From Bacteroidales bacterium (GTDB lineage Bacteria; Bacteroidota; Bacteroidia; Bacteroidales; ML635J-15), in the NCBI GenBank assembly GCA_017620015.1, contig JAFZRE010000009.1:62001-126000 (forward strand): a stretch of DNA of 64,000 nucleotides. Direction: 5' to 3'. Positions 15,199 through 23,715 of the stretch are shown in pieces; position 1 is the first letter of the stretch; each line of letters starts with the position of its first letter. The notes under the pieces were generated by a model, which saw nothing but the letters and a program-made list of their open reading frames with translations, did not search any database and had not been told where the DNA came from. The position numbers were made by a program, and so were the translations under genes.

Positions 15199-18100
15199 AT
15201 GCGTAATTTTTATAGTGAAAAAAGGTTTGTTAGACGATTCATATTGTGCATTGCGATAGTTTTCCTTGCAATTCCGTCGTTTTCGCAATCGAAAATAGAT
15301 TTCGAAAGGTTGGAAATTCTGAAGGCAAAACCCATAGGAGAAATGACTGCTGACGAACGCGAAGAATATGCGTCATTGAAGGCTTCTGGAGCAGACGTCC
15401 AGTTCTATAACGAACACCAGTTCAAGCAACTGCGCAGTGGAGGCGAAAGCGCCGACTTCTGCAACGAGGCAATCGCTTTCTGCACCGACGAAGGTTCCTA
15501 TACCTTCCCTGCCGGAACAAGTGACATCCAGGCCACCGACTTCAGCAGTGGCGGTACTGACATTGCTTGCTGCTATACTACCCCATCTCCTGCATGGTTC
15601 TATATGAGAATCGACAACCCTGGCGACTTGCTTATATATATGGAACACAGCAATGGCTACGACATCGACTTCGTATGCTGGGGACCTTTTACCGCTGCGA
15701 CAGCAGAAGAACTTCTACGTACTAGATGTACAGGCGGACTCAATACAAGTACCGACAACGGTAGCCACAGACCATCAAACGGCAACCACTCCGGCGACAT
15801 GGGTGGTTATCCAACAGGAAACATAATCGACTGCAGCTACACTACCGAAGATACCGAATGGTGCTACATACCTAACGCACAATCAGGACAATGGTACATT
15901 TTCCTTATAACCAACTACTCTAAGCAAGCGGGAACAATACTTTTCAACTCACAGCACCAAAGCTGGCTCAACGGTCAAGCAACAACCGACTGCAATATCA
16001 TTGCAAACGTCACTTCGAACTCTCCAGTCTGCGAAGGTGCAACAATAACACTTTCCTGCTCAAACATCAACAATGCCACCAGCTACAGATGGTACTTCAA
16101 CGGAGCAAACCAAACTGCAACTGGCACTCAGATTGGAAGCGGCACTTCGGTATCAAGGCAAAACGCAACCACTGCAATGACAGGATGGTACGAATTGCAG
16201 ATAACAACAACAAGCAGAACAAACTCGTTCTACACTTACGTAATAGTTACTCCAAAACCACAGATAACTTCCATATACGCAAATCCTGCAGAAATTTGTT
16301 CGGGTGACATGACTCAACTTTCAGTCACCGCCAACCCCGCCACTGCATACTCATGGTCGAACGGAGCAAACACAGCCAACACTTCCAGCAACCCAACATC
16401 CACAACAAGGTATTATGTAACTGTTACAAACACAACGACTTCGTTCAATCCGGAAACAAATGCAAACCAATCCAACAGTTGCTACGAAATCAACAGCGTA
16501 AATGTGACGGTCAATCCAAGTCCGACGGTTGCTGTACAACCTGGATACGTAAGGCTTTGCAATGGAGACAACGTAACCTTGTCAACCGTAGTTTCGAACT
16601 GCGACAACTGCCAGTATTCGTGGAGCAACGGAGGTAGCACATCCGAAATCAGCGTATCGCCCAATACAACGACAACATACCAAGTAACTGTAAGTTCACG
16701 ACTTGGATGTTCTGGAACAGCTTCGGTATCGGTAGAAATCATAGATGTCAACTCGATGAACGACTGCAACGTTGTCTATGTTGAGGTTGACGGTGACGGT
16801 AGCGGCATGACGCCATCCGACCCGACAGACATATCATCGGCATTGAGAATGTCGGAATGCTCTGGTGCAATAATCCGCATGGCCGAAGGTATTTACGAAA
16901 TCGACTATCCTCTCGACCTTGTAAGCAATGTAACCATCGAGGGCGGTTATTTCGACAACTTCAACAAAAAGAAATCAACTGCAGGTGCTACAACCATACG
17001 CCGAACCAACACCAATGTACTTGGTAGCGGAGCCGCTCCTGCAGTAGTCGCATTAAGGGGAGATGCCGTACATGGATTCCGCCTGCAAGACCTTACCGTG
17101 GAAACTGCCGATGCACGAAACGACATTCCTGCCAGCAACCAGGATGAAGGTATTGCAGCAACAATATATAGTTGCAGCGGATGGTCGTTTGAAACTGCAA
17201 GTTCGACATATTCAAGCATACCGCACAACACATCGACACAAATAGGTTCGTTCGGCGATGATGCATCATTGCCAATAACATTGCCGTTCGACTTCACATT
17301 GTGTGGAACGACCTATTTCAGTGGCTCAGAGATATATGTATGTTCAAACGGATTCATAAATTTCGGCGGGGCACCATCTGGTACGCTTTCTGCGCCAAAC
17401 ACAAGTTCTGTTCTAGCTCTGCTCCACGACTTGTATCCCCCATACAGCGGAAACATTTACAGCAATTACAGCGGTGGCGTACTGACAATAGAATGGTACA
17501 ACATAGTACCATATTCATCCAGTTGCCGCACATCATCTTACACTGAGAATTTCCAGATAAAACTTTACCAAGGCTCCAATATCATTGAAATTTGCTACGG
17601 CAACATAAATCCTTGTACAGAAACGACATTGACCCCGCGTGTTGGCGTTCGCGACGGACAGACAGGAACATCTAAATATGTGAACGTTTCTTCAAGCTGG
17701 GCAAGCCCCACGACTGTAGAATCGGCAGTCGGTTGTACATTCAACGAAACTTGCAAGCCAGCCAATGGCCTCGTATATAGGTTCTTCCCAGCCGACCTAA
17801 CCCCATCGGAAGAGCAGGTTGTAATAGAAACCAACTACGGTGTATCCAACTATGCCGTCTATCTTAAGAGCTGCACCAACTACGAAATAGTAAGGTGCCA
17901 GTTGAAGCCTGGAGTTGCTGGTAACGGCAAGCAGGGACATCAGGGTAATCCTGGTGCGGCAGCAAATGGTCGTACTCACGGAGGTTCGGGTACACAACAA
18001 GGTGGTGACGGAGCCCTTGCAGGCGGAGGAGTTGGTTTCAACGCCAGCCATACAAGCGGAACAAACGGTACAGGTGGAAGTCGAGGCTCAAATGGTTCTG

Positions 18101-21100
18101 ACTCAAGTTCAAGTGGTAGTTGCACAGGTGGCAATGGTGGTACAGGAAGCACTGGAGGTACTGGAGCTGTAGGTGCAACAGGAGAAACTGGAGCAATTAG
18201 AACTATAGTAAATTCTGACTTCGGAGAATTCTTTGCACCGGGCATATCAGCAACTGGCGGTCCTGGCTATGGTGGCGGCGGTGGCGGTGCCGGTGGTACT
18301 GGAGGTAGGTCATATTGCTCCAACTTATTTGGAAGTAACGATAGAAGTAACGGCGGAAACGGCGGCTACGGTGGTGGCGGCGGTGGCGGCGGTACCGGTG
18401 GTACTGGAGGCTACGGCGGTGGTTCCACATTCGGATTATACCTATATAATACACCGCTAGGAACTATTACCGACTGTAATATTTCGGCAGGAACTGCTGG
18501 ACAAGGCGGTAGTGGTGGTGCTGGCGGTGCTGGTGGTGCTGGCGGCGTAGGTGGTGCTGGCGTTAGAGGTTCAGAATGCGACTACAACTGCTTGAGTAAC
18601 GGTCCATATTATGGCGGTTACGGTGGCACTGGTGGACGAGGCGGTGCCGGTGGTGCTGGTGGACGTGGCGGTCAAGGTGCTACGGGTGTGGCATACAAGA
18701 TTGCAAATGTTTCCAATTCAGGACTGACCTCATCGGTAACAACTGGATATAACTTCAATTTGGCAAATCAGGATGAGATTATAGCTGGCTCTGACGAACA
18801 CCCGATTGCAAGCTGTACTGGAATTCCAATATCAATGAACGGAATTACATTTACCTCGTTTGGCAGCGGAGCTTCACCAACTAACGGAGCAAGCGGAACA
18901 ACTGTAACTTATTCTACAGCAGGACTAAAGACGCCTGCTGGCTCATCTGGCAACTATACTGGATTCATAAATATGATTCAGGCTGCTCCTACCCTACCTA
19001 ATGTAGAAATGGAAGGCGATGACACAATATGCTGTGCAAGTGTACACGAATATTGTCTTGTAAACAACACTGCATTAGACCCATCAATCGTTATAAATTG
19101 GTCGGTAACGTCCTCGGTTGCAGAAATTACAAGTGTAACAACTGGTGAATGCGTTGAAGTTTCGTTCAACAATACTACCGATGAAATACAATATGCAATA
19201 CTGCGTGCCGAACTCTCAACATCGTGCTGCGGTATTGTAAAGGTAGTACTCGACACCATAACTGTTAAACCAGAAATTACCAACTACGAAATTGTTGGCA
19301 CTACCACTGCATGCGAAGGCGAAAGTATTAGTCTGAGCATCAATACTAATGGAAGCCCAATTGATGAAAACTTGCTTTGCAATGTCGCATACCAGTGGAG
19401 ACTTAACGGTTCGGAAATCGGAAATTCCAATACTTCCGTACTTGAGCTAACCAATGTAGTCCCTGCAAATTCAGGAACATACACGGCATACATAGTTACC
19501 GACTGCGGTATTGAATCGGCAGAAACCAATGTTACCATAAATCCTGCACCTATAGTCGAAGTAACTGGAATCGAAGCCGTATGTACAGGCACACCATCAA
19601 CATTTACAATCAATGCAATGGCACACGGCTCTGCAGTAAACGGTGCAACCGTAACATATACGCTATCTACAAGCGAAACAAATGAAGAATATACGGTAAC
19701 TACACCTGCCAATGCATCACACAACATCACTGGACATACATTGCTGACAATTACATCAGTATCTATTCCAAACGAATGTTCGGTAGAATTGGCTCAGATG
19801 TATAACCTCGAATTATACAACGACGTAACCGACTTGACGGCAGGTGACGACATAAACATATGCGGAACAGAATACACACTTGACGCTTCATGGCCAAGTT
19901 CGGGATGGAATGCAAGCTGGGTACTTCCCGATGGCATATCTATCGACGACATAAGTTCTCCAATAGCAAACATCACATACACAGGCACAGCATTCCCATA
20001 TGATGCTACGCTACAATGGCGACTCGAAAGCCTCAACTGCCCGGGATCGGTTGTTACCGACGATGTTGTCATAACCTTTGCTACCGAACCTACCATTACA
20101 CCGACAACAGGCGGTACGGCAAATGCCTGCTTCTGGCAAGACATGGAGGAACTGACATTTGAATACGGCGGTGGTGCAACAGGAGTAAGCATAACTGGAT
20201 TCCCACAATACGGCATCTCATACGAAGAAAATGGCAACCAAATAATAATAGGTGGAAATGCCAATGATGTAGGAACGATAAACTACACAATAACCTCGAC
20301 TGGACAGAATGAAGCTTGTCACGAAGTATCTGTTTCGGGAAGCATAATCGTCGGCTACTGCGACATTCCAATCGAAGGTCCAAGTCCTATATGTCAGGGA
20401 GAAACAGCCACCTACTCGACTATGGTTCCAGGCATGTACTACAGCTGGACAGTAGATGGCGGCACAATAGTTTCAGGACAAGGTACCGAATCCATAACGG
20501 TACTATGGACCGAGGCTGGTGACAATACAATAAACATTGCACTTTCAGGCACAGATGCACAACCTACAAGCCATATAATCACAGTAAACCCGTCATATCA
20601 TCCTGTGATAACTGCCAACATATGCGAAGGAGAAACCTATACGGAATACGGCTTCTCAGAAACAGCTAATGGAACATACGTCCAGACCCATCAGACAGTC
20701 AATGGCTGCGATAGTATAATTACCTTGAATCTTACAGTGAATACAAACCCGGTTATCGAACTCACACCTACAAATGTTACTTGCTATGGTTTTAGCAATG
20801 GTATTATTGCTACAAATGTTACTGGCGGTTCTGGTTCGTACTCGTATTCGTGGTCGAACACAAGCCAGACAACACCAACAATAAACTCGCTTGAGCCAAA
20901 CACATACAATGTAACCGTTACTGACAATACAACATCTTGTACATCAACTGCAAGTGCAATTATTGAGCAGCCCGATCCAATGAACATTCCAATTATACGC
21001 AACGATGTACAATGTGGAATATCGTTAGGCAATGCTTCGGTAAACGTTTCTGGTGGCGAGCCTCCATACACCTACCGCTGGAGCAACGGCGATACAGAAA

Positions 21101-22395
21101 GTTCGGTTGAAAACTTAATGCGAGGCGAATACACAGTAACCGTAACAGATGCAAACCAATGTACTCTTTCTCAATCTACCAGAATTAGAAATATAGGTAT
21201 AGTTTCAGCCGAGATAGAAGAACAATCGTCTGTCAGATGCTATGGAACAAATACTGGAACATTGACCGTGACATCAGAAGATGCAGCACAACCGTTCGTT
21301 AGCACATGGAACAACGGTGCTTCATACCAGACTAACTTTAACATAACGGCAGGCACATATTCGGTTACAATTACCGATGCGTGGGGATGCCAAGGCAATG
21401 CGACATACAGTCTGTCGGAACCTCCTGCAATGAATGTAAGCACATCGGTAACACATCCTAAATGCTATGGTGACCATACAGGAAAGATTATCGCAAACGC
21501 GACAGGAGGAACCACACCATATTCATTGATATGGAGTACAGGTTCTAGCGCAAACGAACTTACAGGACTGGTTGCAGGAACCTACGCTCTCACAATAACC
21601 GATGCAAACGGCTGTACAAACATCAGCAACTTCACAATCAACTGGCCACAAGAACTTATAGTTGAAGCACTTGCTACCGACATTTCATGCTACGGCGGTG
21701 CCGGTGGCAAAATTACAGCTACAGCTGGTGGCGGTACTGCACCATACGATTACTCAGCCCACATAGGCAACTCGACATTCTCAAACGGCAATTCATACGA
21801 TGGTCTTAGAGCTGGCACATATACGGTAAGCGTTGTTGATGCCAATGATTGCTCCGCATCAACTACGATAAAAATAAATGAACCCGAGCAAATAAAAGTA
21901 AATAAGATTGTAACGGCACCTTCCTGTACTGGCGGACGTGATGGAAGCATTGAAATCGAAGTTACAGGCGGTATCGAGCCATATACATATGCTTGGGCTA
22001 ACTCGTCAAACGTAACTAATATAATGACAGGCCTGATTCAAGGAACCTACAGCGTTACGGTTACCGATGACAACGATTGCCACGTAATCGTGAATTCCCT
22101 TGCTCTGATTGACCATGTTGGCGATTGTATCAAGATTCCAAATGTATTTACACCTAATGGCGATGGTGTAAACGACACCTGGATAATTGAAAACATCTGG
22201 ATGTTCCCCGAAGCATATATCTACATTTACAACCGCTGGGGTCAGCTGATGTATGAAGGTAGAGGTTACGACGAACCATGGGACGGTAGCTACAGAGGAC
22301 ATTTTGTTCCATCTGGGACTTATATGTACATCGTCAACCTCGAAAACTTAGAGAAGGACAGAGCATACACAGGTAGCCTAACGATATTGTACTAA
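15199..22395 (+). CDS. Giant surface protein with SprB repeats and gliding-type C-terminal sorting domain (2398 aa)
   Basis: A signal peptide (about 1-30, ending SFSQ) leads into a domain at about 70-260 of the kind found at the start of CHU_C-type proteins. Next come Ig/PKD-like segments (about 265-520), a beta-helix-like piece (about 527-640) and an inserted beta-rich domain (about 655-865). A Gly-rich stretch follows at about 909-1167, with runs such as GGGGGGAGGTGG, and then further Ig-like segments. Six SprB-type repeats (about 1850-2310) show 'C-Y-G', 'GGxxPYxYxWSNG' and 'GTYxVTVTDANxC'. The C-terminus (2310-2398), NVFTPNGDGVNDTW...NRWGQLMYEG, is a gliding motility-associated (type B) T9SS sorting domain. 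Likely an exported adhesin. It has its own terminator at 22420-22446. Confidence 0.92.
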   Translation: MRNFYSEKRFVRRFILCIAIVFLAIPSFSQSKIDFERLEILKAKPIGEMTADEREEYASLKASGADVQFYNEHQFKQLRSGGESADFCNEAIAFCTDEGSYTFPAGTSDIQATDFSSGGTDIACCYTTPSPAWFYMRIDNPGDLLIYMEHSNGYDIDFVCWGPFTAATAEELLRTRCTGGLNTSTDNGSHRPSNGNHSGDMGGYPTGNIIDCSYTTEDTEWCYIPNAQSGQWYIFLITNYSKQAGTILFNSQHQSWLNGQATTDCNIIANVTSNSPVCEGATITLSCSNINNATSYRWYFNGANQTATGTQIGSGTSVSRQNATTAMTGWYELQITTTSRTNSFYTYVIVTPKPQITSIYANPAEICSGDMTQLSVTANPATAYSWSNGANTANTSSNPTSTTRYYVTVTNTTTSFNPETNANQSNSCYEINSVNVTVNPSPTVAVQPGYVRLCNGDNVTLSTVVSNCDNCQYSWSNGGSTSEISVSPNTTTTYQVTVSSRLGCSGTASVSVEIIDVNSMNDCNVVYVEVDGDGSGMTPSDPTDISSALRMSECSGAIIRMAEGIYEIDYPLDLVSNVTIEGGYFDNFNKKKSTAGATTIRRTNTNVLGSGAAPAVVALRGDAVHGFRLQDLTVETADARNDIPASNQDEGIAATIYSCSGWSFETASSTYSSIPHNTSTQIGSFGDDASLPITLPFDFTLCGTTYFSGSEIYVCSNGFINFGGAPSGTLSAPNTSSVLALLHDLYPPYSGNIYSNYSGGVLTIEWYNIVPYSSSCRTSSYTENFQIKLYQGSNIIEICYGNINPCTETTLTPRVGVRDGQTGTSKYVNVSSSWASPTTVESAVGCTFNETCKPANGLVYRFFPADLTPSEEQVVIETNYGVSNYAVYLKSCTNYEIVRCQLKPGVAGNGKQGHQGNPGAAANGRTHGGSGTQQGGDGALAGGGVGFNASHTSGTNGTGGSRGSNGSDSSSSGSCTGGNGGTGSTGGTGAVGATGETGAIRTIVNSDFGEFFAPGISATGGPGYGGGGGGAGGTGGRSYCSNLFGSNDRSNGGNGGYGGGGGGGGTGGTGGYGGGSTFGLYLYNTPLGTITDCNISAGTAGQGGSGGAGGAGGAGGVGGAGVRGSECDYNCLSNGPYYGGYGGTGGRGGAGGAGGRGGQGATGVAYKIANVSNSGLTSSVTTGYNFNLANQDEIIAGSDEHPIASCTGIPISMNGITFTSFGSGASPTNGASGTTVTYSTAGLKTPAGSSGNYTGFINMIQAAPTLPNVEMEGDDTICCASVHEYCLVNNTALDPSIVINWSVTSSVAEITSVTTGECVEVSFNNTTDEIQYAILRAELSTSCCGIVKVVLDTITVKPEITNYEIVGTTTACEGESISLSINTNGSPIDENLLCNVAYQWRLNGSEIGNSNTSVLELTNVVPANSGTYTAYIVTDCGIESAETNVTINPAPIVEVTGIEAVCTGTPSTFTINAMAHGSAVNGATVTYTLSTSETNEEYTVTTPANASHNITGHTLLTITSVSIPNECSVELAQMYNLELYNDVTDLTAGDDINICGTEYTLDASWPSSGWNASWVLPDGISIDDISSPIANITYTGTAFPYDATLQWRLESLNCPGSVVTDDVVITFATEPTITPTTGGTANACFWQDMEELTFEYGGGATGVSITGFPQYGISYEENGNQIIIGGNANDVGTINYTITSTGQNEACHEVSVSGSIIVGYCDIPIEGPSPICQGETATYSTMVPGMYYSWTVDGGTIVSGQGTESITVLWTEAGDNTINIALSGTDAQPTSHIITVNPSYHPVITANICEGETYTEYGFSETANGTYVQTHQTVNGCDSIITLNLTVNTNPVIELTPTNVTCYGFSNGIIATNVTGGSGSYSYSWSNTSQTTPTINSLEPNTYNVTVTDNTTSCTSTASAIIEQPDPMNIPIIRNDVQCGISLGNASVNVSGGEPPYTYRWSNGDTESSVENLMRGEYTVTVTDANQCTLSQSTRIRNIGIVSAEIEEQSSVRCYGTNTGTLTVTSEDAAQPFVSTWNNGASYQTNFNITAGTYSVTITDAWGCQGNATYSLSEPPAMNVSTSVTHPKCYGDHTGKIIANATGGTTPYSLIWSTGSSANELTGLVAGTYALTITDANGCTNISNFTINWPQELIVEALATDISCYGGAGGKITATAGGGTAPYDYSAHIGNSTFSNGNSYDGLRAGTYTVSVVDANDCSASTTIKINEPEQIKVNKIVTAPSCTGGRDGSIEIEVTGGIEPYTYAWANSSNVTNIMTGLIQGTYSVTVTDDNDCHVIVNSLALIDHVGDCIKIPNVFTPNGDGVNDTWIIENIWMFPEAYIYIYNRWGQLMYEGRGYDEPWDGSYRGHFVPSGTYMYIVNLENLEKDRAYTGSLTILY

Positions 22396-22419
22396 CATCA
22401 AATTACAAACCAGCAAAAG

Positions 22420-22446
22420 AAGCAGACAAACAGTCTGCTTTTTTTG
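22420..22446 (+). terminator. Intrinsic terminator after the giant surface protein gene
   Basis: AAGCAGAC and GTCTGCTT form a perfect 8-bp stem around a 5-base loop, followed by a T run. Its left flank is A-rich, so it may also serve the convergent chromate transporter gene. Confidence 0.85.
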
Positions 22447-22460
22447 TGCCGCATTGTCTA

Positions 22461-23051
22461 TCAAATCATTTCAGGCAAACCGTATGCCAGAAAACCTATT
22501 AGACCACAAACAAGAATAAGCAGTATAGGACTTTTCTTAAACTTGTACGAAGCAATAAATACTCCTGCAAAAATTATAATGCTAAGCACAAATCGGAATG
22601 TTGATTCGGTTGGAGAACCAAAATTTTCTACCGATACCAGTATAAGTGCCGAAGCCGCAATAAGCCCGACAACAGTTTTTCGCAAAATAAGGAAGATGTT
22701 TGCCAAAGTCGGATTGTCCTTATGCTTCATTAGTACCTTTGTGACAATCAGCATCAGCAAAAAAGGAAGCAAAATAACGGAAAACGATGCCAAAAATGCA
22801 CCGAGCACTCCCATATATGCAGGATAACCAGCATTTACAACCGCCGTATAGCCAGTATAGGTGGCAGTGTTTATACCAATCGGTCCAGGCGTTGTCTGGC
22901 TAATTGCAAGAATATCGGTAAACTCCTGCGAAGTCATCCACTGGTTCTCTATTACCACCTCGTTCTGTATAAGAGCGACCATTGCATATCCACCGCCGAA
23001 AGTAAATATGCCGATTTTTAGAAAAGTGTAGAAAAGCTGCCAGAATATCAT
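22461..23051 (-). CDS. Chromate transporter family protein, half-size subunit 2
   Basis: 196 residues with about six membrane helices. The start 'FLKIGIFTFGGGYAMVALIQNEVV' and the following 'QTTPGPIGINTATYTGY' are the signature blocks of one CHR domain. Short-chain CHR proteins work as pairs with opposite topology; this is the second of two genes whose ends overlap by 4 bases (ATGA). Family members export chromate or take part in sulfate/chromate antiport; actual substrate here unknown. Confidence 0.88.
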   Translation of the reverse strand: MIFWQLFYTFLKIGIFTFGGGYAMVALIQNEVVIENQWMTSQEFTDILAISQTTPGPIGINTATYTGYTAVVNAGYPAYMGVLGAFLASFSVILLPFLLMLIVTKVLMKHKDNPTLANIFLILRKTVVGLIAASALILVSVENFGSPTESTFRFVLSIIIFAGVFIASYKFKKSPILLILVCGLIGFLAYGLPEMI

Positions 23052-23599
23052 TTCTTTGCCTCCTTTCTACTTTTTATCTTACCATAAATAAATCCGCCAA
23101 GTCCTGCCACTAGGATTATTATTACAGGTGACACACCGAGAAGCCATATAAGCAATGCCGCCAATGCTGGAATCCAGAAGTCTCGCCACGAGATTTTTGC
23201 AGTCTTTGCCATCTTGAACACAGGTGCGGCTATAAGAGCCACAACGGCAGGACGTATTCCCTTGAATATACTCTCAACTATGGCATTGTCGCTGAACTGA
23301 CGAAAGAAAATTGCAAGTGCCAAAATAAGCAATATAGGCATAAGCACGTTGCCAAGTACAGCAATTACGGACCCCAATGCTCCGCGTGTCTTATAGCCCA
23401 CGTTTGTCGCCATGTTAACGGCAAAAACTCCAGGCATCGACTGCGCCAGCGACATCACATCCATAAACTCCTCCTTGCCCAGCCACTTGCGCCTATCCAC
23501 GATTTCCTGCTCCATAAGCGGAATCATGGCATAGCCACCACCAATGGTGAACGCTCCTATCTTAAAGAAAGACCAGAATAATTCGTGAAGCCTTGCCAT
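23048..23599 (-). CDS. Chromate transporter family protein, half-size subunit 1
   Basis: 183 residues, one CHR domain: 'FFKIGAFTIGGGYAMIPLMEQEIV' and 'LAQSMPGVFAVNMATNVGY'. It is the first gene of the pair and is translationally coupled to the second by a 4-base overlap. A minus-strand TACTTTTG element (forward CAAAAGTA at 23617-23624) lies about 18 bases before the start, and no matching upstream TTG was found. The two proteins are diverged from each other, as expected for an obligate heterodimer. Confidence 0.88.
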   Translation of the reverse strand: MARLHELFWSFFKIGAFTIGGGYAMIPLMEQEIVDRRKWLGKEEFMDVMSLAQSMPGVFAVNMATNVGYKTRGALGSVIAVLGNVLMPILLILALAIFFRQFSDNAIVESIFKGIRPAVVALIAAPVFKMAKTAKISWRDFWIPALAALLIWLLGVSPVIIILVAGLGGFIYGKIKSRKEAKK

Positions 23600-23666
23600 A
23601 CCTTATTTATTTGGTGCAAAAGTAATGCAAATGTTTTGATGTTTGAAATAGTTTGATGGTGCAAGG

Positions 23667-23715
23667 GGTTCAAAGTTTAAAGTTCAACGTTTAAAGTTCA
23701 ACGTTCAAGGGTTAA
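23667..23715. repeat. Seven phased TTCAA heptads abutting a stop codon
   Basis: GGTTCAA, AGTTTAA, AGTTCAA, CGTTTAA, AGTTCAA, CGTTCAA, GGGTTAA in exact 7-base phase. The array ends one base before the stop codon of the TPR-CHAT gene. Confidence 0.85.

Noticed and set aside
17915..18460. Alternate frames over the Gly-rich region
   Set aside because: GGT/GGC-rich DNA gives open Val/Ala/Trp or Pro-rich frames on both strands; only the Gly-rich frame is continuous with the 2398-residue protein.
18250..18700. Possible CRISPR or satellite array in the Gly-rich DNA
   Set aside because: The repetition is of glycine codons, with no constant repeat/spacer lengths.
22444..22827. 127-codon plus-strand frame opposite the chromate transporter gene
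   Set aside because: It starts in the terminator's T run and is antisense to a clear CHR-domain gene.
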